Shown here: one piece after another, positions 1-8,532 of the stretch | Position numbering within the stretch: position 1 is the stretch's first letter | Layout: every line of letters starts with the position of its first letter | Assembly: GCA_029227815.1 (NCBI GenBank) | Contig: CP118523.1 | Span: 3,844,001 to 3,908,000 of the forward strand | Reading direction: 5' to 3' | DNA length: 64,000 nt | Source of the DNA: Clostridiaceae bacterium M8S5 | GTDB taxonomy: Bacteria > Bacillota > Clostridia > Tissierellales > MCWD3 | Translations under genes and position numbers: made by a program | The notes under the pieces: model-generated | Told to the model about the DNA's origin: nothing | The model's database searches: none | What the model saw: only the letters and a program-made list of their open reading frames with translations

Positions 1-1305
1 CGACTTGAAGGATTAAGTGAGGATGCTGATATAAGTTATCTTAATACATTGACTAACTTAAATAGATTCGAAATTGGTAAGATAGAGGATATTACTATTT
101 TAGAGAATTTAACTAACTTAACTAAGGTATACATAATCCTTGATAAGGATAATATAAAAGATATAAACGTTTTAATGGATCTTCCTAATTTAACTGATTT
201 AACCGTAGACTCTCATGATGTATGGTATCCAGAAACAAATACCATGAAAAAAGCAGTAGAAGATATTAGTTTTATTAAGGATCTAACTAATCTAACTAAT
301 TTAAAAATTTTTAATAGTAGTATAAAGGATGTTAACTTTCTACAGACCTTAACTAAATTAACTAAATTAGATATAAATGCTTATAATTTAAGTGATATAA
401 GCGCTATAAGGCATCTTACTAATTTAACTGAATTAGGAATAGAGAGTGATATTATAGCTAACATAGATGTTTTAAAGCAGTTTACTAACTTGACTAATTT
501 GAAATTGCGTTGTATGAAAGTAAGTGATATAAGTGTTCTAGAAGGTTTAACAAAATTAGAAAAATTAGACTTATCATCCTATAAAGTAGGTGAATTAAAG
601 GATATAACCGTTTTAAAGAACTTAACTAATTTAACTAGTTTAAATTTAAGTAATAATAAAATAGATGATATAAGCTCTTTAGAATATCTTACTAATTTAA
701 CTAATTTAAACCTAGGTCTTTCATATAATATAAATGATGAAGATTTAAGTTCTCTAAAGAAGCTTAGTAAGCTAACTAATTTAAGTATAAGTAGTTCTGA
801 TATAACAGATTTAAGCCTAATCTCAAGTTTTCCTAAACTAACTAGTTTGCAATTAGGGTATAATAAAATAATAGACATAAGTCCTCTGAAGAATCTTACT
901 AATTTGACTTATTTAGGACTACAAGGGAATCAAATAAAAAATATAAGGTCTCTAGAGAATCTTACTAATTTAATTGATTTAAGATTAGAAGAGAATCAAA
1001 TAAAAGATATAAGCCCTCTAGAAAACCTTACTAATTTAACTTATTTAGGATTAAAAGAGAATATGATAAAAGATATAAGTCCTCTAGAAAACCTTACTAA
1101 TTTAACTTATTTAGGATTAAAAGAGAATATGATAAAAGATATAAGTCCTCTAGTAAATCATACTAATTTAACTCATTTAAAATTACAAAAGAATCAAATA
1201 AAAGATATAAGCCCTCTAGAAAACCTTACTAATTTAACTTATTTAGAATTAGAGGGAAATCCAATACTAGATTACAGCCCAGTAGATAATTTAAATTTAG
1301 ATTAA
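1..1305 (+). CDS. Internalin-like leucine-rich repeat protein, 5' end outside window
   Basis: The frame is open from base 1, so the true start lies upstream; about 434 codons are visible. Nearly the whole product is made of 22-residue leucine-rich repeats of the internalin/SDS22 type, with the recurring pattern LTNLTYLxLxxNxIKDISPL. Such repeats form a curved solenoid that binds protein or glycan partners, often at the cell surface. No membrane anchor, LPXTG or SLH domain follows; the protein ends soon after the last repeat (NPILDYSPVDNLNLD). The last repeats are almost identical at the DNA level and include a perfect 66-bp tandem duplication. Because the N-terminus is missing, secretion cannot be judged. 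Family assignment is firm; partner and role are unknown. Confidence 0.85.
   Translation, partial: RLEGLSEDADISYLNTLTNLNRFEIGKIEDITILENLTNLTKVYIILDKDNIKDINVLMDLPNLTDLTVDSHDVWYPETNTMKKAVEDISFIKDLTNLTNLKIFNSSIKDVNFLQTLTKLTKLDINAYNLSDISAIRHLTNLTELGIESDIIANIDVLKQFTNLTNLKLRCMKVSDISVLEGLTKLEKLDLSSYKVGELKDITVLKNLTNLTSLNLSNNKIDDISSLEYLTNLTNLNLGLSYNINDEDLSSLKKLSKLTNLSISSSDITDLSLISSFPKLTSLQLGYNKIIDISPLKNLTNLTYLGLQGNQIKNIRSLENLTNLIDLRLEENQIKDISPLENLTNLTYLGLKENMIKDISPLENLTNLTYLGLKENMIKDISPLVNHTNLTHLKLQKNQIKDISPLENLTNLTYLELEGNPILDYSPVDNLNLD
1021..1152 (+). repeat. Perfect 66-bp tandem duplication inside the LRR gene
   Basis: Bases 1021-1086 are repeated exactly at 1087-1152. Each unit encodes 22 residues (one leucine-rich repeat). 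Flanking repeats at 955-1020 and 1153-1284 are similar but diverged, so this pair is the most recent duplication. Confidence 0.9.
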
Positions 1306-1488
1306 TACGTGGCAGGAAAGAGTTTAACTTGTGAAATGGAAATGCCTTTGTTGTGGTTACTATACATCGCTAGTATTAAAAGATGATGAATTAGATGGCT
1401 TAGAGTAATTTTTTAAGGTTTACAGCGATTATAAGACCTACCTAATAAAAAATCTTTAATTAATTTTTACTGTGCAGATTAAAATATT

Positions 1489-1522
1489 AAAGCATCAAGA
1501 ACTTAAAAATTCTTGGTGCTTT
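1489..1522 (+). terminator. Rho-independent terminator after the LRR gene
   Basis: A 13-bp stem (1489-1501 with 1510-1522, one G-U pair) closes an 8-nt loop and is followed by TTGTTGT. It is the only good terminator downstream of the LRR gene, though the U tract is imperfect. Confidence 0.55.
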
Positions 1523-1535
1523 TGTTGTGTATTGA

Positions 1536-1572
1536 GTGACAGTTGGACAGCCTGCTGGAGAAGAACTGTCAC
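1536..1572. repeat. 9-bp inverted repeat with inner stem
   Basis: GTGACAGTT (1536-1544) pairs perfectly with AACTGTCAC (1564-1572). Inside lies CAGC-CT-GCTG, giving a nested hairpin. No T tract follows. Function unknown; it could be a mobile-element end remnant. Confidence 0.4.
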
Positions 1573-1666
1573 ATTTATAGTCTTACCATATGGATGTTAT
1601 TTTTATTGGTGGAGGAACACTAATTTGCTTAGTTAGAAAACAGATCAGCTTGTTAGAATACCTCCT

Positions 1667-1897
1667 TCATTTACTAATCATATACTTACGACTTTTTAGA
1701 TATTCAAACATACCTTCTCTTTCTTTAGAATTATTAATTCTATAAATATCTTTGTATAATATATTTAACAGTTCTTCAACCTCTTGGCTTGCTATATAGT
1801 GTTTTTCTATATTATCATAATTAAATAGTAGATACATTTGATTTTCTGGGAATTTAATAAGGGGAAAAAAATAGTTAATCGAGAGTGTGTCAATCAT
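1667..1897 (-). CDS. Small hypothetical protein, possibly a gene remnant
   Basis: A 76-codon frame encoding an Ile/Asn/Tyr/Lys-rich soluble peptide without a recognisable domain. No convincing Shine-Dalgarno precedes the ATG, and the frame stays open a further nine codons upstream to a stop, so the ATG may not be a real start. It sits in an otherwise decayed stretch beside a pseudogene. I do not recognise the family; it may be the 3' remnant of a larger gene. Confidence 0.25.
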   Translation of the reverse strand: MIDTLSINYFFPLIKFPENQMYLLFNYDNIEKHYIASQEVEELLNILYKDIYRINNSKEREGMFEYLKSRKYMISK

Positions 1898-2278
1898 TCT
1901 GTAAATAGGTAATTTATAGCCTTATATGAATAGTAATAAGATACTAAGAAATAATAAAATCACTTCTCTTGAACAACTTAAGAATAATCTTTAAAATAAA
2001 ACATGTTAAGTAGAGACTCATGGTTTAAGCCTTTACGACGACATGTTCTTTTTAACTCAATTTACCCTATACGACCTTCGTACATAATAGAGAATTCTCC
2101 ATAACAACTCCTATACTCCTATTCTTAACGAATCTCAATCTATTGTCGTTATTTTTAAATAATGGAAATATATTTTATATTTACGATGTTATTCTATCAC
2201 AAAAATTATTGAACCCAAGGTAGTGTAAAATAAATTTTGTCATTTCATTATCTACAACTTCTATATTTATCTTTAATT
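1898..2278. other. Intergenic, no gene seen
   Basis: AT-rich stretch between the small frame and the pseudogene. I see only short frames with stops on both strands and no strong promoter or terminator. Probably decayed sequence. Confidence 0.4.
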
Positions 2279-2632
2279 CTACTTAACCTTAATTGTCCTA
2301 ATATAATAATCTTGATACATGCTACCTTTTATGCTCAATGAATTGTTATCCCTAACTTTAAAGTATAATTGTCCATCTGGTGTCCATATATCTTGAACTA
2401 TACTATGTAGTTTATATACTCCGTTCGAAAATCAAAGTAGAGTAAAATGCACCCTATTATTCATGTCCCTAAAATCATAATGAGCATACTTATTCTTCTT
2501 CAGCCAAAACACATTAGGCTCTTTCTTCTCTAGTATTCTAAAATAGTCTTTGTAATAAAACTCTGGAAAATATGTTATTACAGTTTGTGCTTTTGTTACA
2601 TGTTCCTTGGGTACTTTATTCTCAAAATACAC
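2279..2632 (-). pseudogene. Disrupted hypothetical gene (in-frame TGA)
   Basis: A 66-codon frame starting with GTG at 2632 ends at a TGA at 2432-2434. The same frame then continues with protein-like composition for about 50 codons (containing DIWTPDGQLYFKVRDNN) to a TAG at 2279. A stop lies four codons upstream of the GTG and no Shine-Dalgarno is present, so the 5' end also looks lost. The combined peptide is rich in aromatic residues (YFPEFYYKDYF) and is not a family I recognise. Alternatives are TGA read as selenocysteine (no SECIS-like hairpin was identified) or a sequencing error; decay is most likely given the surroundings. Confidence 0.45.
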
Positions 2633-2699
2633 TTTTGTTAGTTACGTGTTAGTTATGTACGGAAATAAATCCACATTTGTTATAAGTTCTTACATATAA

Positions 2700-2734
2700 C
2701 AAAAAACCCCTCAAACATAACCGTCTGAGGGGTC
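2700..2734 (-). terminator. Rho-independent terminator of rplM-rpsI
   Basis: On the minus strand, ACCCCTCA (2733-2726) pairs with TGAGGGGT (2713-2706) and is followed by a run of T. It lies about 20 nt after the rpsI stop codon. Confidence 0.85.
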
Positions 2735-2752
2735 TTAATATCAATAATATTC

Positions 2753-3145
2753 CTATCTTTTTGAGAATTGAGGAGCACGTCTTGCTTTCTTTAAACCGTA
2801 CTTCTTTCTCTCTTTCATTCTTGCATCTCTTGTTAACATTCCTGCTTTCTTTAAAGTTCCTCTTAATTCCTCATCAACTTTAAGTAAAGCTCTTGATATA
2901 CCATGTCTGATAGCTCCAGCTTGACCTGTATAGCCACCACCTTCTACTGTAACTATAACGTCATATCTTCCTAATGTATCAGTTATAGCTAAAGGCTCTC
3001 TAACCTTAACTCTTAGAGTCTCATAGTTAAAGAAGTCTTCGATATCTCTTTTATTTATAGTTATAACTCCTGATCCAGGAATTAATCTAACTCTTGCTAT
3101 AGATTTTTTTCTTCTACCTGTTCCATAAAATTGTACTTTAGCCAC
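2753..3145 (-). CDS. rpsI: 30S ribosomal protein S9
   Basis: 130 residues, the usual bacterial S9 length. The N-terminus ([15 protein letters not shown]) and the basic C-terminal tail ending QFSKR are diagnostic; in the ribosome that tail reaches the P-site tRNA anticodon stem-loop. It sits in the head of the small subunit. The gene follows rplM by 20 nt with a strong AGGAGG site, forming the conserved rplM-rpsI pair, and is closed by the terminator at 2700-2734. Confidence 0.98.
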   Translation of the reverse strand: MAKVQFYGTGRRKKSIARVRLIPGSGVITINKRDIEDFFNYETLRVKVREPLAITDTLGRYDVIVTVEGGGYTGQAGAIRHGISRALLKVDEELRGTLKKAGMLTRDARMKERKKYGLKKARRAPQFSKR

Positions 3146-3165
3146 TTACAGTCCTCCTTCCTGAA

Positions 3166-3594
3166 CTATATTTCTAAAACTTCAGGTTTTTGAGCTGCAT
3201 GGTTATGCTCTGCTCCTCTATAAACCTTTAGCTTCTTTATCATTTTTCTACCTAAGCTGTTCTTTGGAAGCATACCTTTTACAGCATGTTCTATAACAAA
3301 CTCTGGCTTGTTTTTCATTAAGTTCTTGTAAGGTATTTCTTTTAATCCACCTGGATGTCCTGTGTGATATCTATATAATTTTTGATCTAACTTTTTACCT
3401 GTCAATTCAATCTTTTCTGCATTTATGATTATAACGAAATCCCCAGTATCAACATGTGGAGTATAAACTGGCTTGTTCTTACCTCTTAATATCTTTGCAA
3501 CTTCACTTGCTAATCTACCAAGCGTCTTACCTTCAGCGTCTACTACGTACCATTTTCTTTCTACTTCATGTGGTTTAGCAATAAAACTCTTCAT
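3166..3594 (-). CDS. rplM: 50S ribosomal protein L13
   Basis: 142 residues from the ATG at 3594, giving the canonical [20 protein letters not shown] start. An AGGAGGG site lies just upstream; an in-frame ATG at 3615 lies before this site and is rejected, while the adjacent ATG at 3597 is possible. Motifs [14 protein letters not shown] and [12 protein letters not shown] are typical of L13, an early-assembly 23S rRNA-binding protein. In most Clostridia rplM follows truA directly; here truA is 14.6 kb away and rplM has its own promoter. Confidence 0.97.
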   Translation of the reverse strand: MKSFIAKPHEVERKWYVVDAEGKTLGRLASEVAKILRGKNKPVYTPHVDTGDFVIIINAEKIELTGKKLDQKLYRYHTGHPGGLKEIPYKNLMKNKPEFVIEHAVKGMLPKNSLGRKMIKKLKVYRGAEHNHAAQKPEVLEI

Positions 3595-3634
3595 CATTTT
3601 CCCTCCTTGTTGCAACGTTCAACGTATTTATTTT

Positions 3635-3659
3635 AAAAAACCGGGGCTAGTGGTTTTTT
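3635..3659 (-). promoter_or_regulatory. Leader hairpin upstream of rplM (possible L13 leader)
   Basis: On the minus strand AAAAAACC pairs with GGTTTTTT across a 9-nt loop, within the roughly 75-nt leader between the promoter and rplM. The T run on the 3' arm gives it a terminator-like form. Firmicute rplM operons are known to carry autoregulatory L13 leaders; assigning this hairpin to that class is inference. Confidence 0.4.
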
Positions 3660-3677
3660 ATTATCCATACTCTTTTT

Positions 3678-3706
3678 ATTTTAATACAATCAACCATGTG
3701 TGTCAA
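3678..3706 (-). promoter_or_regulatory. Sigma-A promoter for rplM-rpsI
   Basis: On the minus strand TTGACA (3706-3701) is followed by a 17-nt spacer and TAAAAT (3683-3678). This near-consensus promoter explains how rplM-rpsI are expressed apart from the truA operon. Confidence 0.8.
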
Positions 3707-3758
3707 GGTTGTTTTCGTATTATTATGATATAAATTTTAGACAACTTCAATTTTTACC

Positions 3759-4745
3759 CTATAAAAGTTTTACTATGGCAAAGAAGCTTGCAAGAGATAA
3801 AGCAAAAAAGGTTATAGTGCCAATTCCAAGTGCTTTTACTCCTTTATTAATTATACTATTGAAATCAACCGAAAGTCCCATTGCTGTCATCGCCATAAGT
3901 ATACATATTGAACTAAGCCTCAAAAATATATCAGTCATCAAAAGTGGTATTATACCTGTTGAGTTCAATATTACTATAAAAATAAAATAAACTACATACA
4001 TTGGAATCTTTACTCTTTGTACTCCCACAGTTTCTTGTTTATTATAAATATAACTTAGCACAATTGAAACAGGCATAATCATTAAAACTCTTGTCATTTT
4101 AACAAATGTTCCGATATCTCCTGCTGTTTTACCTAGTGCAAATGAAGCTGCTATGGCATGAGATACTCCGTGTAAAGTAAGCCCTGACCAAGCCCCATAT
4201 TGTAAATCACTAATATCTATATTACTTTTAGCAATTGCTGAGTACACTAATACACCTATTGTTCCTAAAAAGCTGACAATAGATACAGCTATAACCGAAT
4301 CTTCATCATCTGCATGGATACAAGGCTTAAGTGCTACTATAGCTGATGCCCCACATATACATGAACCAACACCTATTAATGTAGCAAGTTTATTTTGGAC
4401 TTTGAATATTTTCCCTAAAAGAACAGAAATACTAAGCACTAGTAAAGCGTACACGATAACTAAAATAATAATTTTAGGACCAAGTTTAAATAAATCCTGT
4501 ATGTTTAACCTAAATCCAAGTAATACTATCCCTATTTTAAGTAATACGCTTAATGAAAATTTGATACCAGCTTTATACCCACTTTTAACTTTAATACAGT
4601 TATTATATACGATACCAATTATGATTGCTATTGTAAGTGCTTCTATACTAATATAACTGTTTAAATACTTGCTGAATATTTTTGATATATATGCTATTGT
4701 AAATACTAATAAGATACCAGGTATATATCTATTGATACTCTTCAT
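3759..4745 (-). CDS. YeiH/UPF0324 family putative sulfate exporter
   Basis: 328 residues, strongly hydrophobic, with about ten predicted membrane segments. The pattern IGVGSCICGASAIVALKP followed by AWSGLTLHGVSHAIAASFALG is characteristic of the UPF0324 (YeiH) membrane family, annotated as putative sulfate exporters; the substrate is not firmly established. A LysR regulator lies immediately upstream in the same orientation, as often seen for this family (compare yeiE-yeiH in enterobacteria). The 122-bp gap between them contains the dyad CATAAT-N5-ATTATG at 4793-4809, a possible LysR site. No terminator is obvious before the rplM promoter. Confidence 0.85.
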   Translation of the reverse strand: MKSINRYIPGILLVFTIAYISKIFSKYLNSYISIEALTIAIIIGIVYNNCIKVKSGYKAGIKFSLSVLLKIGIVLLGFRLNIQDLFKLGPKIIILVIVYALLVLSISVLLGKIFKVQNKLATLIGVGSCICGASAIVALKPCIHADDEDSVIAVSIVSFLGTIGVLVYSAIAKSNIDISDLQYGAWSGLTLHGVSHAIAASFALGKTAGDIGTFVKMTRVLMIMPVSIVLSYIYNKQETVGVQRVKIPMYVVYFIFIVILNSTGIIPLLMTDIFLRLSSICILMAMTAMGLSVDFNSIINKGVKALGIGTITFFALSLASFFAIVKLL

Positions 4746-4867
4746 GATTAATCACCTCAATTATTATATTGGTAATTATATCACTGCCTTATCATAATAT
4801 GAAATTATGTATTTTTATAGTTTAATAAATTTAACTTATATATAGCTGTAACTGTTATATTTTCCTG

Positions 4868-5749
4868 TTAATTTATTGACTTTATGTTAGCTAAATTATT
4901 TATAAATTCATGATTAATATCATCTAAATATACAAAATTAAACTCTCTTAAAATCTTCAAATTACTTATTGGTACTTCTATTAATTTACCCTCTTCTAGT
5001 TGTCCTCTAACAGCTTCTTGTGATATTATAGTACAACCTAGATTTGACTGTATCAATGATATTATTGCTACTAAACTACCCACTTCCATATATACATTCA
5101 TTTCGCTCAATTCATGATGCGAAGCTATTATTGCGTTTTCAAAAACTTTTCTAGTCCCTGATCCTTTTTCTCTAAGTATAAGCTTTTGCTTAAGTACCTC
5201 TTCTATAGTCACTGAACTTCTTTTTGCTAAAGGATGATATGGTGAAACTACTAGTATCAATTCATCATCTTTATATTTCTTATACTGAACTTTACTTTTG
5301 TCAAAAGGTCCTTCTATTATCCCTATATCTATCTGCCCTTTAAATAGTTTCTTCAATATTGCTTGTGTATTTTCTACATATAATAATATTTCTACATTTG
5401 GATATTTTCTTTTATATTGACTTATTATTTGGGGTAATACATATCCGCCAACTGTCAAAGTAGCTCCAACATAATACTTTTTTATTTGCTTTGATTTATT
5501 TTGAATCTGTCGCTTTAATTTATTATTTAATCTACTAATTTTCATAGCATACTCTAACAACAATTCACCTTCATTGGTTAACTTCATATGTTTTCCTTCC
5601 TTATACAAAAGCTTAGTTTCATAGTATGTTTCTAATGCTTTTATATGCTGTGAAACAGCTGGTTGAGTTATATTTAAATCTTTTGCAGCTTTGGTTAAAT
5701 TGTTTGTACTTGCTACAGTTATAAATGTTTGCAACCTTAAATCCACCAT
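4868..5749 (-). CDS. LysR-family transcriptional regulator
   Basis: 293 residues from the ATG at 5749, which follows GGAGG by 7 nt; a longer frame reaching 5803 begins before this ribosome binding site and is rejected. Residues 1-60 form the winged helix-turn-helix (LTKAAKDLNITQPAVSQHIKALE); the rest is the periplasmic-binding-like effector domain (GSGTRKVFENAI near the middle). It resembles the CysL/CbbR/YeiE branch. It probably controls the downstream YeiH transporter gene and, from its position, could also act on the divergent plus-strand genes starting at 5999. The effector is unknown. Confidence 0.9.
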   Translation of the reverse strand: MVDLRLQTFITVASTNNLTKAAKDLNITQPAVSQHIKALETYYETKLLYKEGKHMKLTNEGELLLEYAMKISRLNNKLKRQIQNKSKQIKKYYVGATLTVGGYVLPQIISQYKRKYPNVEILLYVENTQAILKKLFKGQIDIGIIEGPFDKSKVQYKKYKDDELILVVSPYHPLAKRSSVTIEEVLKQKLILREKGSGTRKVFENAIIASHHELSEMNVYMEVGSLVAIISLIQSNLGCTIISQEAVRGQLEEGKLIEVPISNLKILREFNFVYLDDINHEFINNLANIKSIN

Positions 5750-5998
5750 ATAGTTTCCTCCAAGTAAAAGTTTATCATTGCTATTATAATACCACATAAT
5801 CATGATGTTTATATTAATATTTATTCAATATCACCGTAAGTGGTACTTGTTAAATATGTGTAATATTTTCCATTTTTATTTACTATCTTTGTTATATATG
5901 ATACCGTATATATGTATTTAATCTAAAATACCTTTTTAGAGTACGGTAATTGTACTAATATATCGCTAATAATAATAGGTAAAGTGAGTGATTATATT

Positions 5999-6490
5999 AT
6001 GAACAAGAAAAAAGTGATCTTTATAGTTTCTTTAATAGCTATTTCATTGTTAATTTACTTAGTATATTTTAAAAAACCTACAAAAATAGTCTCATATGAA
6101 CCGTCTATGGAAAAAGCTTTTATTAAATATCTGAAAGAAGATATGCTTTCTCCTGATGAATATAATAGAATCTATCAATTCAATGAAGCTCATAAAGTTT
6201 TTGAAGTTAGAAAAAAGCTAAATAAATATTATGTCTATATATATTTGTATTATAATATTCAGTATAATAAATATCATCTTGGATCAGGTGCTAGCTATCC
6301 AGCCGTTGTTATTCTCAAAAAAGTTTCTAATGACAAATATAGGGTTATAAAACTAAAGGAACCTGAATCTGGCGATGGATACGTTGATTCTATAAAACGA
6401 CTATTCCCTGACCACATAGCTAAAAATATATTATGTAACAACCAAATTATAATTAGAGAATTATTAGTCAATTCACAAATTATCAAATAA
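5999..6490 (+). CDS. Membrane-anchored protein of unknown function, paralog A
   Basis: 163 residues from the ATG at 5999, matched to the start of its tandem paralog; an upstream in-frame GTG at 5984 is an alternative. A single N-terminal membrane segment (about residues 5-24, KVIFIVSLIAISLLIYLV) is followed by a soluble domain with the conserved stretch KLKEPESGDGYVDSIKRLFP. No cysteine lipobox or catalytic motif is evident. The C-terminal pattern reminds me of tails seen after BlaR1-like M56 peptidases, but this is from memory and unverified. It is paired with 6589-7077 and a lipoprotein gene, all on the plus strand against the general direction. Function unknown. Confidence 0.7.
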   Translation: MNKKKVIFIVSLIAISLLIYLVYFKKPTKIVSYEPSMEKAFIKYLKEDMLSPDEYNRIYQFNEAHKVFEVRKKLNKYYVYIYLYYNIQYNKYHLGSGASYPAVVILKKVSNDKYRVIKLKEPESGDGYVDSIKRLFPDHIAKNILCNNQIIIRELLVNSQIIK

Positions 6491-6588
6491 TTCTCTTAAA
6501 AATAATTTAAAGTATTCTGTAGTACAAAAAAATTAATTAAAAACGCTATCCGTATTAAATAATTGATTTCTAATCAAGTGGTGATATT

Positions 6589-7077
6589 GTGAACAAGAAA
6601 AAAGTGATCTTTATAGTTTCTTTAATAGCTATTTCATTGTTAATTTACTTAGTATGTTTTAAAAAGCCTACTGAAATAGTCTCATACGAGCAATCTATGG
6701 ATGAAGCTTTTATTAAATATCAAAGAGAAGATATGCTTTCTCCTGACGAATACGACAGAATCTATCAATTCAATGAAGCTCATGAAGTTTTTGAAGTTAG
6801 AAAAAAACTAGGTAGGTACTATGTATATATGTATTATGACTATGAAATCAAATATAATGAATATCATACTTCTGGTGGAAGCAATCCATTAGTTGTTGTT
6901 TTAAAGAAACTTTCTGCTGGTACTTATAAAGTTGTAAAACTCAAAGAACCTGAATCTGGAGATACCTACGTTGAGTCTATAAGACGGCTGTTTCCTGATT
7001 ATATTGCTGAATATATGCTTGAGAATAGTTGTGAAATAGTAACTAAGCTACAAAAAAACATGAAGCAAATTAATTAA
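6589..7077 (+). CDS. Membrane-anchored protein of unknown function, paralog B
   Basis: 162 residues with a GTG start. It is a tandem copy of the preceding gene: the first 66 or so bases after the start codon are identical in both copies, while the soluble domains differ at many positions yet keep KLKEPESGD and SIRRLFPDY. A purine-rich GTGGTGAT upstream could serve as a weak ribosome binding site. One N-terminal membrane helix anchors a domain expected outside the cell. It is followed after 10 nt by the lipoprotein gene, suggesting joint transcription. Family not recognised. Confidence 0.7.
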   Translation: MNKKKVIFIVSLIAISLLIYLVCFKKPTEIVSYEQSMDEAFIKYQREDMLSPDEYDRIYQFNEAHEVFEVRKKLGRYYVYMYYDYEIKYNEYHTSGGSNPLVVVLKKLSAGTYKVVKLKEPESGDTYVESIRRLFPDYIAEYMLENSCEIVTKLQKNMKQIN

Positions 7078-7087
7078 CCATATAAAT

Positions 7088-7651
7088 ATGGAGGTGAATA
7101 TTATTAAAAAACTTTTTATATTTTTTATTATTACTTTTATGTTTTGTCTATATGGGTGTAGTACGGATAAAAAAACTGATAAGGAAAACATTAAGGAAAC
7201 TATAAAAAACTATTATGCTAAATCATATGATATGTGGATGAATCTAGACTATACTGATTTATCTAATTATTTAGATTTAGATTCGATTCAGTCTTATAAC
7301 AAAACTATCGCTCTTCAGGAAGCTATCGAAAGGTGGACGTACTCTATCAAGAAAGGTTATTATAAAGGAAAGCGTGAAAGACACAAAGTATTCTATGATT
7401 ATAAATCAATAAATATAAATAATGATGAAGCAACTGTTGATGTTATTTTATCCCCCGAAAAGGGTGTATGTGCATATCCACTTTTTATTTGTTTAGGTGA
7501 AAATACTTTTAACCTTGTTAAATCTAATAATATTTGGCTAATATCTAGCCATGATTACTCTGATGCTTATTTTTATGAACGCTCTAAAACTAAGAAAATA
7601 AAATTTGATATAGATAAAATACATAGAGAAGTTGATAGAGACTATAAATAA
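7088..7651 (+). CDS. Putative lipoprotein of unknown function
   Basis: 187 residues from ATG 7088. A hydrophobic signal segment ends in a lipobox (CLYGC), then a Ser/Thr/Lys-rich linker (STDKKTDKENIKET), so the mature protein should be lipid-anchored. The body has an NTF2/DUF-like look (IKNYYAKSYDMWMNLDYTDLSNYL) but I cannot assign a family. The start is odd: the only Shine-Dalgarno (GGAGGTG, 7090-7096) lies inside this frame, and the codon at the right distance is ATT (7103), which would give a textbook signal peptide beginning MKKLFIFFIITF. Reinitiation from the upstream gene at ATG 7088 is the alternative. Confidence 0.75.
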   Translation: MEVNIIKKLFIFFIITFMFCLYGCSTDKKTDKENIKETIKNYYAKSYDMWMNLDYTDLSNYLDLDSIQSYNKTIALQEAIERWTYSIKKGYYKGKRERHKVFYDYKSININNDEATVDVILSPEKGVCAYPLFICLGENTFNLVKSNNIWLISSHDYSDAYFYERSKTKKIKFDIDKIHREVDRDYK

Positions 7652-7656
7652 ACACT

Positions 7657-7726
7657 AAAGAGCTATGGTTTACAAATCTAAAAATTTTTGCCACAACCCT
7701 TTACGTGTTGTAATTTATAGCTTTTT
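7657..7726 (+). terminator. Terminator-like hairpin after the lipoprotein gene
   Basis: AAAGAGCTAT (7657-7666) pairs with ATAGCTTTTT (7717-7726), with an inner ACAAC/GTTGT stem. The T run follows on the plus strand. It lies between convergent genes. Confidence 0.45.
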
Positions 7727-7770
7727 CAAACATTCTGCAAAAAACCTTTTAAATAACGCAAAATAACGCG

Positions 7771-8532
7771 TCATTTATTCTTTATTTCGTTATATCCAAT
7801 CAATGCAGCTCCTATTGCTCCACAATATTGGGACAGCTTATGTGTATAAACTTTAAGTCCTAATTTTTCTTGTAGAAGATTTTTTATACATGAGTATTGT
7901 GCTAACCCTCCACTAAAAAATACTTTTCCCTGTATTGGTAATCGATTTGCAAAATTAACTGTTCTATTACATATTGATTCTAATACTCCTAACGCTATTG
8001 ATCTAGCATCTACATCTTGTGCTAATAAACTTATTACTTCGCTTTCTGCAAATACCGTACACATACTACTTATTTTTGTTGGAGTAACATTTGCCACAAA
8101 TTCATCTATGTGCTCTAAATCTTGTTGCAATATCCTCATAATTATCTCAACAAATCTTCCTGTACCAGCTGCACATTTATCATTCATTAAAAAATCACTT
8201 ACATTTCTATCTTCATCTAGTAATATAACTTTGCTGTCCTGTCCGCCTATGTCTATAACTGCACTAATATCTTCTTTTAAAAAATCAGCACCCTTGCTAT
8301 GACAGGTGATTTCTGTCACTTTTTTATCTGCTTGTTCTAATAACTTTCTACCATACCCTGTTGTTACTGTATATACTTCTGTATTAGAGTTTAATTCCTT
8401 ATATATTTCATTTATTGCTTTTCTTGGGTTGGGCCCTGTTGGTATTATTGATTTCTTTATTATATCTTTGCCATCGAATAATATTCCTTTTGTTGTTGAA
8501 GACCCTGAATCTATACCTATGCTGTACATCAT
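7771..8532 (-). CDS. ATP-dependent activator of a 2-hydroxyacyl-CoA dehydratase-type enzyme (ASKHA, [4Fe-4S])
   Basis: 253 residues of the HgdC/FldI/BcrAD-like family. The N-terminal GIDSGSSTTKG (residues 6-16) and DIGGQDSK (94-101) are ASKHA nucleotide-binding motifs. Cys120 in DKCAAGTGRF and Cys158 in SSMCTVFAESEV match the two cysteines per monomer that hold the bridging [4Fe-4S] cluster of the homodimer. Such proteins couple ATP hydrolysis to low-potential electron transfer into a partner iron-sulfur enzyme. The start overlaps the stop of the upstream gene by four bases (ATGA), indicating translational coupling; that upstream gene encodes the likely partner. Activity requires anaerobiosis in known members. 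Confidence 0.9.
   Translation of the reverse strand: MMYSIGIDSGSSTTKGILFDGKDIIKKSIIPTGPNPRKAINEIYKELNSNTEVYTVTTGYGRKLLEQADKKVTEITCHSKGADFLKEDISAVIDIGGQDSKVILLDEDRNVSDFLMNDKCAAGTGRFVEIIMRILQQDLEHIDEFVANVTPTKISSMCTVFAESEVISLLAQDVDARSIALGVLESICNRTVNFANRLPIQGKVFFSGGLAQYSCIKNLLQEKLGLKVYTHKLSQYCGAIGAALIGYNEIKNK

Larger units (their letters stand above)
1306..1666. other. Intergenic, degraded, no gene seen
   Basis: This stretch follows the LRR gene. It contains a terminator-like hairpin and a second inverted repeat (listed separately) but no reading frame with a ribosome binding site. It may be decayed coding sequence. Confidence 0.5.

Noticed and set aside
4793..4809. Dyad CATAAT-N5-ATTATG as a LysR operator
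   Set aside because: Possible, but such AT dyads are frequent here and it does not show the usual T-N11-A pattern clearly; mentioned only as a candidate.
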